A stretch of DNA of 64,000 nt from Komagataeibacter xylinus (GTDB lineage Bacteria; Pseudomonadota; Alphaproteobacteria; Acetobacterales; Acetobacteraceae), in NCBI RefSeq assembly GCF_009834365.1, contig NZ_CP041348.1:2455001-2519000 (forward strand). Reading direction: 5' to 3'. The first letter of the stretch is position 1, and each line of letters begins with the position of its first letter. Of the stretch, positions 23,025 through 32,863 are shown piece by piece. The position numbers were made by a program, and so were the translations under genes. The notes beneath the pieces were generated by a model that was not told where the DNA came from, searched no databases, and saw only the letters and a program-made list of their open reading frames with translations.

Positions 23025-25160
23025 ATGATGAACGATATCGCCGCCCCGCCAGCCCGGCAGGCCTTCACGACCATGGGCGATATCGCCTGCCAGGGGCCGG
23101 TCATCGGGCCGGATGCGCTGGGCGAGCGGCTGTTCGAACTGTTTCACAATGACCCCGCCCTGATGCTGGTGGCGGTGGTGGATGAACACGGCACACCAGT
23201 GGGCCTGGTGGAACGGCAGGCCTTCTTTCTCAAGGTATCGGGCCGGTTTGGCCATGCGCTGTTCAACCGCCGCCCCGTGGCGCTGCTGATGGATGATGCC
23301 CCGGTCATGATCGATGCCGACATTCCCTCCGCCGAGTTTACGGCACGCGCGCTCATGACCCAGCCCTCCGACCTCATGCGCGGCTATATCGTGACAAAGG
23401 CGGGGCGCTATCATGGTACGGGCTCGGCGCTGGACCTGATCAATGCCTCGCATTCCCACGCCGTGGCCTCTGCCTCGGGGCTGAAGGCGGCGGCGGAAGA
23501 CCTGCGGCGGGCCAATAAACGCATCCTGCGTGACAAGCTGTTCATCGACACCATTGTCGAGAACATTCCCTCCGCCCTGATCGTGCGTTCCATGCGTGAT
23601 GACCATCCCGTGCTGGTCAACCGCGCAGCAGAAGAAATGATGGGCTGCACGCGCGACCTTCTGCTCGAGCGCAATGTCGATGCCGTATTCGATGCCGACG
23701 AGATCGGCCACCTGCTGCTCAGCCGCGCGGCAGGGCGCGCACAGGCGGCGGAGCAGGTTCTGTGCGACCACCATGGCACGGCGCGCGCCATCGCCACCCG
23801 TCATGTCACCATTACCGATGAGCGTGGCGGCGCGCGGTGGGAAATGTGCGTGGCCGATGACGTGACCGAGCAGCGTAACGCCCAGCACCGCGTCGAGCAG
23901 CTTGCCCATTACGACCCGCTGACCGGGCTTGCCAACCGCGCCCTGTTCTCCGCCCGGCTCGAGGCCAGTTGCGCCCCCGGCCTGAGTGCGACGCTGCTGT
24001 GCATCGACCTTGATTACTTCAAGACCGTCAATGACGTGTATGGTCACGCGGCGGGTGATACGCTGCTGCGGCTGGTCTCCGCCCGGCTGCTGGCCTGCAG
24101 CCGGCCCGAAGACCTTGTGGCACGGCTGGGTGGCGACGAGTTTGCCATCATCTGGCCCGATGTGCCCGACCCCGCCGAACTGACCGGCCGCGCGCGCGAG
24201 ATTGTCGAGACCGTAAGCAGGCCCTACATCATCGACGGGCACCATATCGTCATTGGCGCCAGCATTGGTGCGGCACTGTACCCGCAGGATGGCGACAGCG
24301 CCGAAATCCTTCTGCAACATGCCGATATTGCGCTGTACCGCGCCAAGTCGCTCGGGCGCAACGGCTTCCAGTTCTTTGATGCCGACCTGCGCGATGAAAT
24401 CCAGACCCGCGCGCGCCTTGGCAACGACCTGCGCGCGGCCATTGCGGGCAATGCGCTGACGCTGCATTTCCAGCCGCTCTATTCCATGCCGGGCAACCGC
24501 ATCAGCGCGTGCGAGGCGCTGGTGCGCTGGCACCACCCCGAGCGCGGCATGATCCCGCCTGACCAGTTCGTGGGCTTGGCCGAGGAGAACGGCCTGATCC
24601 ACGACCTCGGGGAATGGGTGCTGCGCGCCGCCTGCATTGAGGCGGCGGGCTGGCCCGAGCAGGTGCGCATTGCGGTCAATGTCTCGCCCATCCAGCTGCG
24701 CAACCCGCGCTTCCTGAGCATTGTGGAAGGGGCTCTGGCAGCCTCCGGCCTTGCCCCCGCGCGGCTCGAGGTCGAGATCACCGAGAACATCTTCGTGCAG
24801 AACAGCGCCACCAACCGCGACATCCTGCACAGGCTGGGCCAGATCGGGTGCAGCATCGTGCTTGATGATTTCGGCACCGGCTATTCCTCGCTGGGCTACC
24901 TGCGCTCGTTTCGCTTCCAGAAGATCAAGATCGACCGCTCCTTCGTGCAGGAACTGCCCGAGCGCGGGGCAGCAGGCATCATCCGCGCCATCATCAGCCT
25001 GGCGCAGAGCATGGACATTCCCATCACGGCGGAAGGCGTGGAAACACACGACCAGTGGACGCATCTCAACGCGCTTGGCTGCAACCAGGTGCAGGGTTTC
25101 CTGCTTGGCCGCCCGCAGCCATCGGAGATGATCCGCCAGAGCATCCTCACCCACGCCTGA
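23025..25160 (+). CDS. c-di-GMP enzyme: sensory N-terminus, PAS, GGDEF and EAL
   Basis: A 711-residue soluble protein. Residues about 20-140 look like a degenerate CBS-type or related sensory module; 170-285 is PAS-like; GGDEF follows with LGGDEF intact at 369-373 and an inhibitory site RPED (360-363) five residues before it; the EAL domain starts EAL 497-499 with VNVSPIQL, EITEN, DDFGTGYSSLGYL, KIDRSF, EGVET and the final GFLLGRP. Both catalytic sites therefore look competent, so it may make and destroy c-di-GMP, or one domain may only sense. GGAA upstream supports 23025 or 23028. In cellulose-producing relatives, proteins of this layout set cellulose synthase activity. Confidence 0.9.
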   Translation: MMNDIAAPPARQAFTTMGDIACQGPVIGPDALGERLFELFHNDPALMLVAVVDEHGTPVGLVERQAFFLKVSGRFGHALFNRRPVALLMDDAPVMIDADIPSAEFTARALMTQPSDLMRGYIVTKAGRYHGTGSALDLINASHSHAVASASGLKAAAEDLRRANKRILRDKLFIDTIVENIPSALIVRSMRDDHPVLVNRAAEEMMGCTRDLLLERNVDAVFDADEIGHLLLSRAAGRAQAAEQVLCDHHGTARAIATRHVTITDERGGARWEMCVADDVTEQRNAQHRVEQLAHYDPLTGLANRALFSARLEASCAPGLSATLLCIDLDYFKTVNDVYGHAAGDTLLRLVSARLLACSRPEDLVARLGGDEFAIIWPDVPDPAELTGRAREIVETVSRPYIIDGHHIVIGASIGAALYPQDGDSAEILLQHADIALYRAKSLGRNGFQFFDADLRDEIQTRARLGNDLRAAIAGNALTLHFQPLYSMPGNRISACEALVRWHHPERGMIPPDQFVGLAEENGLIHDLGEWVLRAACIEAAGWPEQVRIAVNVSPIQLRNPRFLSIVEGALAASGLAPARLEVEITENIFVQNSATNRDILHRLGQIGCSIVLDDFGTGYSSLGYLRSFRFQKIKIDRSFVQELPERGAAGIIRAIISLAQSMDIPITAEGVETHDQWTHLNALGCNQVQGFLLGRPQPSEMIRQSILTHA

Positions 25161-25260
25161 ACGCAGGCGCCCCAGTGTGACTGACGAATATGTGTGCCTG
25201 CCCGCATGGCGCCTGTGCGCGCATGGTCTTGCCATCGTAACAGAAAACACTTAAAAGCGC

Positions 25261-25401
25261 GGCCAGCATCAGGAGTTGGGGCGACGCCCAACGCCAACCT
25301 GCCGTTCCGGGCAAGGTGGCGCTCCCGCAAGGGAGGATGTGGCCAGGCCGGCAACAAAACGGATCATGCCACGTAGCGCGTCATGCCCCTCACAATTGAG
25401 G
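25261..25401 (+). ncRNA. structured metA leader, four-way junction plus hairpin over the ribosome-binding site
   Basis: Read directly: P1 pairs GGCCA (25261-25265) with TGGCC (25340-25344) and CATC (25267-25270) with GATG (25336-25339). P2 is GTTGGG/CCCAAC (25275-25292). P3 is a 10-base-pair stem (25293-25320) with two bulged A residues. P4 is CTCCC/GGGAG (25322-25335) capped by a GCAA tetraloop. P2 abuts P3 and P4 abuts P1 with no spare base. Downstream, CCTCA (25388-25392) pairs with TGAGG (25397-25401), covering the Shine-Dalgarno GAGGACGGA. This layout suggests a cis-regulatory RNA for methionine synthesis. It does not match the SAM-I, SAM-II or SAH consensus I know. Confidence 0.6.
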
Positions 25402-25413
25402 ACGGACGCGGCA

Positions 25414-26361
25414 ATGCCCATAAGAATACCCGATGATCTGCCCGCACGCGGCACGCTTGAAGCCGAGGGCGTGATGGTGATGGGCGAGACCGACGCCATA
25501 CGGCAGGATATCCGCCCGCTGCGCATCGGCCTGCTCAACCTCATGCCCAACAAGATCCGCACCGAGACCCAGATCGCCCGCCTCATCGGGGCGACACCGC
25601 TGCAGGTCGAACTCACGCTGGTGCGCATGAGCGGCCATGTGCCGCGCAATGCTTCCGCCAGTCACATGACCTCGTTCTACCGGGCGTGGGAGGATGTGCG
25701 CGGCGCGCGCTTCGATGGCTTCATCATCACCGGAGCCCCCGTCGAGCGCCTGCCATTTGCCGAGGTGACATACTGGGATGAACTGCGCCGCGTGTTCGAC
25801 TGGACCCGGACCAACGTGCACCGATGTTTCAACATCTGCTGGGCCGCGCAGGCCGCGGTGCACCACTTTCATGGCGTGCCCAAGCACATGCTCGCCCGCA
25901 AGGCGTTCGGGGTATATGACCACCGCATTATGGCACCCACCTCGCCCTACCTGCAGGGCTTTGCCGATGATCTGTCCATTCCCGTCTCGCGCTGGACGGA
26001 GGTGCGGCGCGCGGACCTGCCGCGCGGCACTGACATGACCGTTCTGGCCGAGAGCCCCGAGACCGGCCTGTGCCTGCTTGATGACCCGCGCCACCATGCA
26101 CTGCACATGTTCAACCATCTTGAATATGATTCCACCTCGCTGGCCGATGAATATTTCCGCGACCGCGAGAAGGGCCTCGATATTGCGGTGCCGTACAACT
26201 ATTTCCCGCATGATGACCCGACCCTGCGCCCCATCAACCGCTGGCGTGCGCATGCGCACCTGCTGGCGGGCAACTGGATCAACCAGATCTACCAGACCAC
26301 GCCGTTCGATATGGCGCGGATCGGGCATGAAAGCCGCAGCCCGGCCCTGGCCTGCGCCTGA
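25414..26361 (+). CDS. metA: homoserine O-acyltransferase, MetA fold, predicted acetyl-CoA specific
   Basis: A 315-residue MetA-fold enzyme that activates homoserine for methionine synthesis. Numbering from this start falls exactly on the E. coli reference residues: catalytic Cys142 (NICWAAQ), His235 and Glu237 (MFNHLEYD). Residue 111 is Glu (ITGAPVERL); published work on the family links Glu111 to acetyl-CoA and Gly111 to succinyl-CoA, so O-acetylhomoserine is the expected product despite the metA name. The upstream in-frame extension overlaps the structured leader and is not coding. GAGGACGGA upstream is the ribosome-binding site. A metC-like gene and no metZ or metY lie in this window. Confidence 0.93.
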   Translation: MPIRIPDDLPARGTLEAEGVMVMGETDAIRQDIRPLRIGLLNLMPNKIRTETQIARLIGATPLQVELTLVRMSGHVPRNASASHMTSFYRAWEDVRGARFDGFIITGAPVERLPFAEVTYWDELRRVFDWTRTNVHRCFNICWAAQAAVHHFHGVPKHMLARKAFGVYDHRIMAPTSPYLQGFADDLSIPVSRWTEVRRADLPRGTDMTVLAESPETGLCLLDDPRHHALHMFNHLEYDSTSLADEYFRDREKGLDIAVPYNYFPHDDPTLRPINRWRAHAHLLAGNWINQIYQTTPFDMARIGHESRSPALACA

Positions 26362-26420
26362 GGGCACACAGATATGTGAAAGGACCATGGCTGTTCGCGC
26401 AAACGTCAGGCAATAAAAAG

Positions 26421-26452
26421 AACGGGGCGGGAATGGGGTATTCTCCCCCGTT
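26421..26452. terminator. hairpin after metA
   Basis: AACGGGG and CCCCGTT form the outer arms, with GGGAAT/ATTCTCCC partly paired inside. It has no T-tract on the plus strand, but AAAAAG precedes it, so the minus-strand reading ends in CTTTTT. It may stop metA transcription or antisense transcription. Confidence 0.4.
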
Positions 26453-26528
26453 GGCGGAGATGCTAGAAGTGATCAAGGCCATGATCCGCGGCTATTTATT
26501 GCGGTAAAAAACCGACATAGTTACAGGC

Positions 26529-27704
26529 ATGACATTGCATGGCATGAAGATCGGCTTTCTATTCAATCACGACTGCATCCACCAGGTTTCGCATACGGCA
26601 CCCATCATCTGCCAGCTTGTCGCGTTGGGGCAGGATGTTACGGTCATTACCTCATCGGTGGAGCAGGAGGCGCATGTACGCCGCACGGTAGCCGCCTGCG
26701 CACAGAACGTGACCTTCGTGCGCATCGACATCAGCCTTCTTGCGCGTGCCGTCAACGTGGTGGCCCGTTCCTTCCTGCCATTCCGCCGCATTGCCAACCT
26801 GCGCGAGAATATACGCCTGTTCGCCCGCTTTGACGCGCTGGTGGTGCCCGAGACCACATCCGCCCTGCTCAAAAGCCATTTCCAGCTCGACATCAAGCTG
26901 ATCTACTTCCCCCACGGCGCGGGCGACCGCTCCATCGGGTTTCGGGACGTGACGCGGTTTTTCGACCTGGTGCTGCTGCCCGGTGAGAAGACGCGCGAGC
27001 GCATGCAGGCCAAGGATCTCATCCGCCCTGATGCGTATTCCGTTGTCGGCTACCCCAAATTCGATATCGTTGACCTGTCCAGACGCCGCCGGTTCTTTGA
27101 TAACGACCGCCCGACCGTGCTGTACAACCCGCATTTCGATCCCGTCCTGTCCTCATGGTGGGATATGGGGCTTGAAGTGCTGGACTGGTTTGCGCGGCAG
27201 GATGACTACAACCTGATCTTCGCGCCCCATGTCATGCTGTTCCGGCGCAACCTGCATACATCGGTCGAGCACCGCAGGCTGCGCCTGCGCCGGATGATAC
27301 CGCAGAAAATCCGCAACCTGTCGCATATCCTGATCGATACCGGCAGCGCCAACTCGGTCGACATGTCCTATGTACGCGGGGCTGATATTTACCTCGGTGA
27401 TGTCAGCAGTCAGATCTACGAATGGATCTACCAGCCGCGGCCGTGCATCTTCCTCAATTCGCACAGGGCGCAGTGGCGCGACAATCCAAGCTATGCCCAC
27501 TGGAACATGGGGCAGGTGATCGACCGGGTGGATGAACTTCCCCATGCGCTTGCCGTGGCGCAGGCGCAGCAGGCCCTCTATGGGCCACGCCAGCAGGAGG
27601 CCTTTGCCGCCACCTTCCACACCGTGCCCAATGAGAGTGCAGCCAGCCGCGCCGCCCGGGACATTGTGTATTTCCTCTCGCATGGTAAAACAGCCGCCGC
27701 CTGA
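26529..27704 (+). CDS. putative GT-B glycosyl/glycerophosphate transferase
   Basis: A 391-residue protein with two Rossmann-like halves: KIGFLFNHDCIHQVSHTAP at the N-terminus and TVLYNPHFDPVLSSWW near residue 200. YFPHGAGDRSIGF and the later DVSSQIYEWIYQPRPCIFLN resemble the HG and DxSS segments of CDP-glycerol glycerophosphotransferases (TagB/TagF class) and capsule transferases. No signal peptide. The start may be 26529 or 26544. It lies 43 bases upstream of a GT4 glycosyltransferase, so both probably act on a surface polysaccharide or glycolipid. The donor is unknown and the assignment rests on motif resemblance. Confidence 0.6.
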   Translation: MTLHGMKIGFLFNHDCIHQVSHTAPIICQLVALGQDVTVITSSVEQEAHVRRTVAACAQNVTFVRIDISLLARAVNVVARSFLPFRRIANLRENIRLFARFDALVVPETTSALLKSHFQLDIKLIYFPHGAGDRSIGFRDVTRFFDLVLLPGEKTRERMQAKDLIRPDAYSVVGYPKFDIVDLSRRRRFFDNDRPTVLYNPHFDPVLSSWWDMGLEVLDWFARQDDYNLIFAPHVMLFRRNLHTSVEHRRLRLRRMIPQKIRNLSHILIDTGSANSVDMSYVRGADIYLGDVSSQIYEWIYQPRPCIFLNSHRAQWRDNPSYAHWNMGQVIDRVDELPHALAVAQAQQALYGPRQQEAFAATFHTVPNESAASRAARDIVYFLSHGKTAAA

Positions 27705-27747
27705 AAGCTGAGAGAACCCATGACCATCGGTGTGGGAGGAGAGGGTC

Positions 27748-28827
27748 ATGCGGATCGCCTATATCATCAACACGTTCGAGGGTGGTGGCGCTGCCCTGCC
27801 CATACCCGATATCGTGGAGGTATGCCGTGCTAACGGGCACAGTGTTGATGTTGCGGCTCTCTCCCCACGCAATGGCCGCGCCATGCCTGCCCTGCGTAAT
27901 GCCGGGCTGACGCCGGTCGTACTGGCCGAGGATACATCATCTCCCGCGCTGATGCTGCACAGGCTGGATGCCTGGGTGCGGCAGGTGCAGCCCACCCATA
28001 TCTGGACATCGCTCACCCGCGCGACCCTGCTCGGGCAGCTTGTGGGTTTGCGCCATGGTATTCCGGTGGTGAGCTGGCAGCACAACGCCTTTCTCAAGCC
28101 AGCCAATCTGGCGCTGCTACGGCTGATGAGAAACCGCAGCCGGTTATGGGTGGGCGATTCAGGCTACGTGACCGAACTGACCCGCCAGCGCCTTGGTCTG
28201 CCGGCAGATTGGGTGATGTCATGGCCCATCTTCCGCATTGATCCTGATCTGACGCCCGCCGTGCCGTGGCAGCCGGGCGAGGTGGTGCGGATCGGCTCGC
28301 TGGGACGGCTTGATCCATCCAAGGGGTATGACATCCTGTTCCGCGCGCTGCTGGCCCTGCGTGATGTGCCGGGCCTGCCGCCCTACAGCATCACCATAGG
28401 CGGGGAGGGGGCTGAGCATGCGCGGCTGCAAGGCTTCTGCCAGCGCCACGGGCTGGATCAGGTGCATTTCGCGGGTTATGTCGAGGATACGGCGGCCTTC
28501 CTGCGGGGGTGCCACCTCTATGTTCAGCCATCGCGGCAGGAAGGCTTCTGCATTGCCGCCCATGAGGCCATGAACATGGGCCTGCCGGTGCTGGGCAGCA
28601 CCGTGGGCGAGATGACGCATTCCATTACCGAAGGGGTCAGCGGCTGGCACGTTCGCCCCCGCCGCCCGCATGAACTGGCTGGTAAGCTTGAACTGGCCCT
28701 GCGCCAGCCCGAACGGCTTGCCTCCATGGGGCAGGCGGCACGGGCTTATGTGGCGCAGCATTTCAGCCCGGCGGCCTTCATGCAGGCAGGCAGCGCGGTG
28801 TTGCAGCGCATGGCGGCGCTGGCGTAG
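27748..28827 (+). CDS. GT4-family glycosyltransferase
   Basis: A 359-residue GT-B fold transferase of the GT4 (group 1) family. The N-terminal domain begins MRIAYIINTFEGGGA; the C-terminal nucleotide-sugar site shows VRIGSLGRLDPSKGYDILF, GEGAEHARL, HFAGYVEDTAAFL and the EX7E region QEGFCIAAHEAMNMGLPVL. GGAGGAGAGGG just before the ATG is a very strong ribosome-binding site. It follows the putative transferase at 26529, likely as one unit for surface glycan assembly. Sugar and acceptor unknown. Confidence 0.88.
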   Translation: MRIAYIINTFEGGGAALPIPDIVEVCRANGHSVDVAALSPRNGRAMPALRNAGLTPVVLAEDTSSPALMLHRLDAWVRQVQPTHIWTSLTRATLLGQLVGLRHGIPVVSWQHNAFLKPANLALLRLMRNRSRLWVGDSGYVTELTRQRLGLPADWVMSWPIFRIDPDLTPAVPWQPGEVVRIGSLGRLDPSKGYDILFRALLALRDVPGLPPYSITIGGEGAEHARLQGFCQRHGLDQVHFAGYVEDTAAFLRGCHLYVQPSRQEGFCIAAHEAMNMGLPVLGSTVGEMTHSITEGVSGWHVRPRRPHELAGKLELALRQPERLASMGQAARAYVAQHFSPAAFMQAGSAVLQRMAALA

Positions 28828-28854
28828 CGCCACCATCTATTCCGACGTTAAAGA

Positions 28855-28900
28855 GTAAAAGTTTCCGGGTGCCGCCTTTTTTCAAAAAGGCGGCATTCTT
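28855..28900 (+). repeat. 3'-UTR hairpin repeat, copy R7
   Basis: GTAAAAGTTTCCGGG leads into TGCCGCCTTTTT and AAAAAGGCGGCA with a two-base loop (28870-28895), then TTCTTCTGACG. It is an almost perfect copy, 27 bases after the GT4 stop and between convergent genes. Confidence 0.75.
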
Positions 28901-28916
28901 CTGACGCTTTTTGTGG

Positions 28917-31525
<2,609 letters not shown>

Positions 31526-31819
31526 TTACTTGCCTGCGGGGGCCGAGGGAGCAGAGGGCTGGGCCAGGATATCGTGGCCGACCCCGCTCGAGGCGCCGCG
31601 GTTCATGACCGCGAGCGTGAGCGACAGCACCATGAACGCCGTGCCGAGCACCGCGGTCGAGCGGGTGAGCAGCGTTGCCGTGCCGCGGCCGGACATGAAG
31701 GAGCCCATGCCCTGCGAGCCGCCGATTCCAAGCCCGCCACCCTCGCTGCGCTGGATCAGGATGGTGCCGATCAGCGCGATGGTGACGAACAGGTGCAGTA
31801 GAAGAAGAACTGTAATCAT
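31526..31819 (-). CDS. secG: preprotein translocase subunit SecG
   Basis: A 97-residue inner-membrane protein with two transmembrane helices (about 3-21 and 52-70) joined by the typical cytoplasmic loop RSEGGGLGIGG. SecG assists SecYEA-driven protein export. The ATG at 31819 starts straight into the first helix; a longer frame adds an unlikely basic prefix. It lies 37 bases after tpiA on the same strand and is closed by a strong terminator. The C-terminus is a proline/alanine tail. Confidence 0.92.
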   Translation of the reverse strand: MITVLLLLHLFVTIALIGTILIQRSEGGGLGIGGSQGMGSFMSGRGTATLLTRSTAVLGTAFMVLSLTLAVMNRGASSGVGHDILAQPSAPSAPAGK

Positions 31820-31856
31820 GCGTCTTTCCAGTAGATCCCCGCAGGCCGCGCGGCAA

Positions 31857-32600
31857 TCACGAGGCGCGGGCGGCGCGGACAAGCGGCACGAAGGACTCGG
31901 CCTTCAGGCTGGCATTGCCCACCAGCGCCCCGTCAACGTGTTCGACAGGCAGGATATCGGTGACATTGCGTGCGTTAACGGACCCACCATAAAGGATTCG
32001 GATCGTTTTGCCAGCTTCACCGAACTGCCGCACCAGTTCGGCGCGGATAAAGGCGGACATATCGGCAATATCCTGCTGTGATGCAGCCTGCCCCGTGCCA
32101 ATGGCCCAGATCGGCTCATACGCCACGATGCCGGTAAAGCCCTGCGGCAGCGAACCTTCGAGCTGCCAGCCCACGGTTGCCTGCGAATCCCCCGATGAGC
32201 GCTGGTCGTCGTTCTCGCCCACGCACACGATGGGCGTGAGGCCAGCCGCCATGGCGGCAACCGTCTTCTCGCGCACCGTCTCGTCAAGTTCATGGTGCTC
32301 GGCGCGGCGCTCGGAATGACCAAGAATGACATACTGCACCCCGAGGTCGACCAGCATGGGGGCGGAAATATCGCCGGTATGGGCGCCGGAGGCATCCTTG
32401 TGGCAGTCCTGCGCGCCAAGGGCGATGCCTGCCGCCCTGAGCTTGGGCGCAAGGCGGGCAAGCTGCGTAAAGGGCGGGCAGACCACCACGTCGGCGCGGG
32501 TGGGCAGGGCGGCCAGTTCCGTGGCCAGGCTCTCTACCAGCGCATCCGCATCCGCGCTCAGGCCGTTCATCTTCCAGTTGCCAACAATGATCTGTTTCAT
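31857..32600 (-). CDS. tpiA: triose-phosphate isomerase
   Basis: A 247-residue TIM barrel that interconverts dihydroxyacetone phosphate and glyceraldehyde 3-phosphate. Lys in GNWKMN (residue 10 region), electrophile His in LGHSERR and catalytic base Glu in AYEPIWAIGTG are present, as is the phosphate loop YGGSVNARN. AGGAGGGGAAAC directly before the ATG is a very strong ribosome-binding site. It starts the tpiA-secG unit, divergent from ppiD, with about 260 bases of shared upstream DNA. Confidence 0.95.
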   Translation of the reverse strand: MKQIIVGNWKMNGLSADADALVESLATELAALPTRADVVVCPPFTQLARLAPKLRAAGIALGAQDCHKDASGAHTGDISAPMLVDLGVQYVILGHSERRAEHHELDETVREKTVAAMAAGLTPIVCVGENDDQRSSGDSQATVGWQLEGSLPQGFTGIVAYEPIWAIGTGQAASQQDIADMSAFIRAELVRQFGEAGKTIRILYGGSVNARNVTDILPVEHVDGALVGNASLKAESFVPLVRAARAS

Positions 32601-32863
32601 GTTTCCCCTCCTGACCATGGCCCGGTCGTGCAGCCTGCGGGCGGCACGGGGCATGGCGATGATGGCGGCAAGCCTACACCACGGCTATCGCGGCGTTGCA
32701 ACCCGCGCGTACCGCGCAACCGGCCCGCATGCATGCTAGCGCTGGTCAAACCGCCCCCGTGACCGTATGGTGCCCGACCGGAAAACAGGGCCGCCCGCAC
32801 GGCGTACGGGGTGCGCGGGTCTGATCCGTCCGCCTTTATCTTGGTCCTGGTGCAGGGTTTTTC

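Noticed and set aside
22896..25250. Minus-strand open frame of 784 codons across the GGDEF-EAL gene
   Set aside because: It is antisense to a gene with full catalytic motifs, rich in His, Gly and Gln as expected for a GC-rich shadow frame, and has no domain of its own.
25261..25413. SAM-I, SAM-II, SAM-IV or SAH riboswitch before metA
   Set aside because: The region is highly structured, but the conserved core sequences of these classes, as I remember them, are not present. A variant cannot be excluded without a covariance search.
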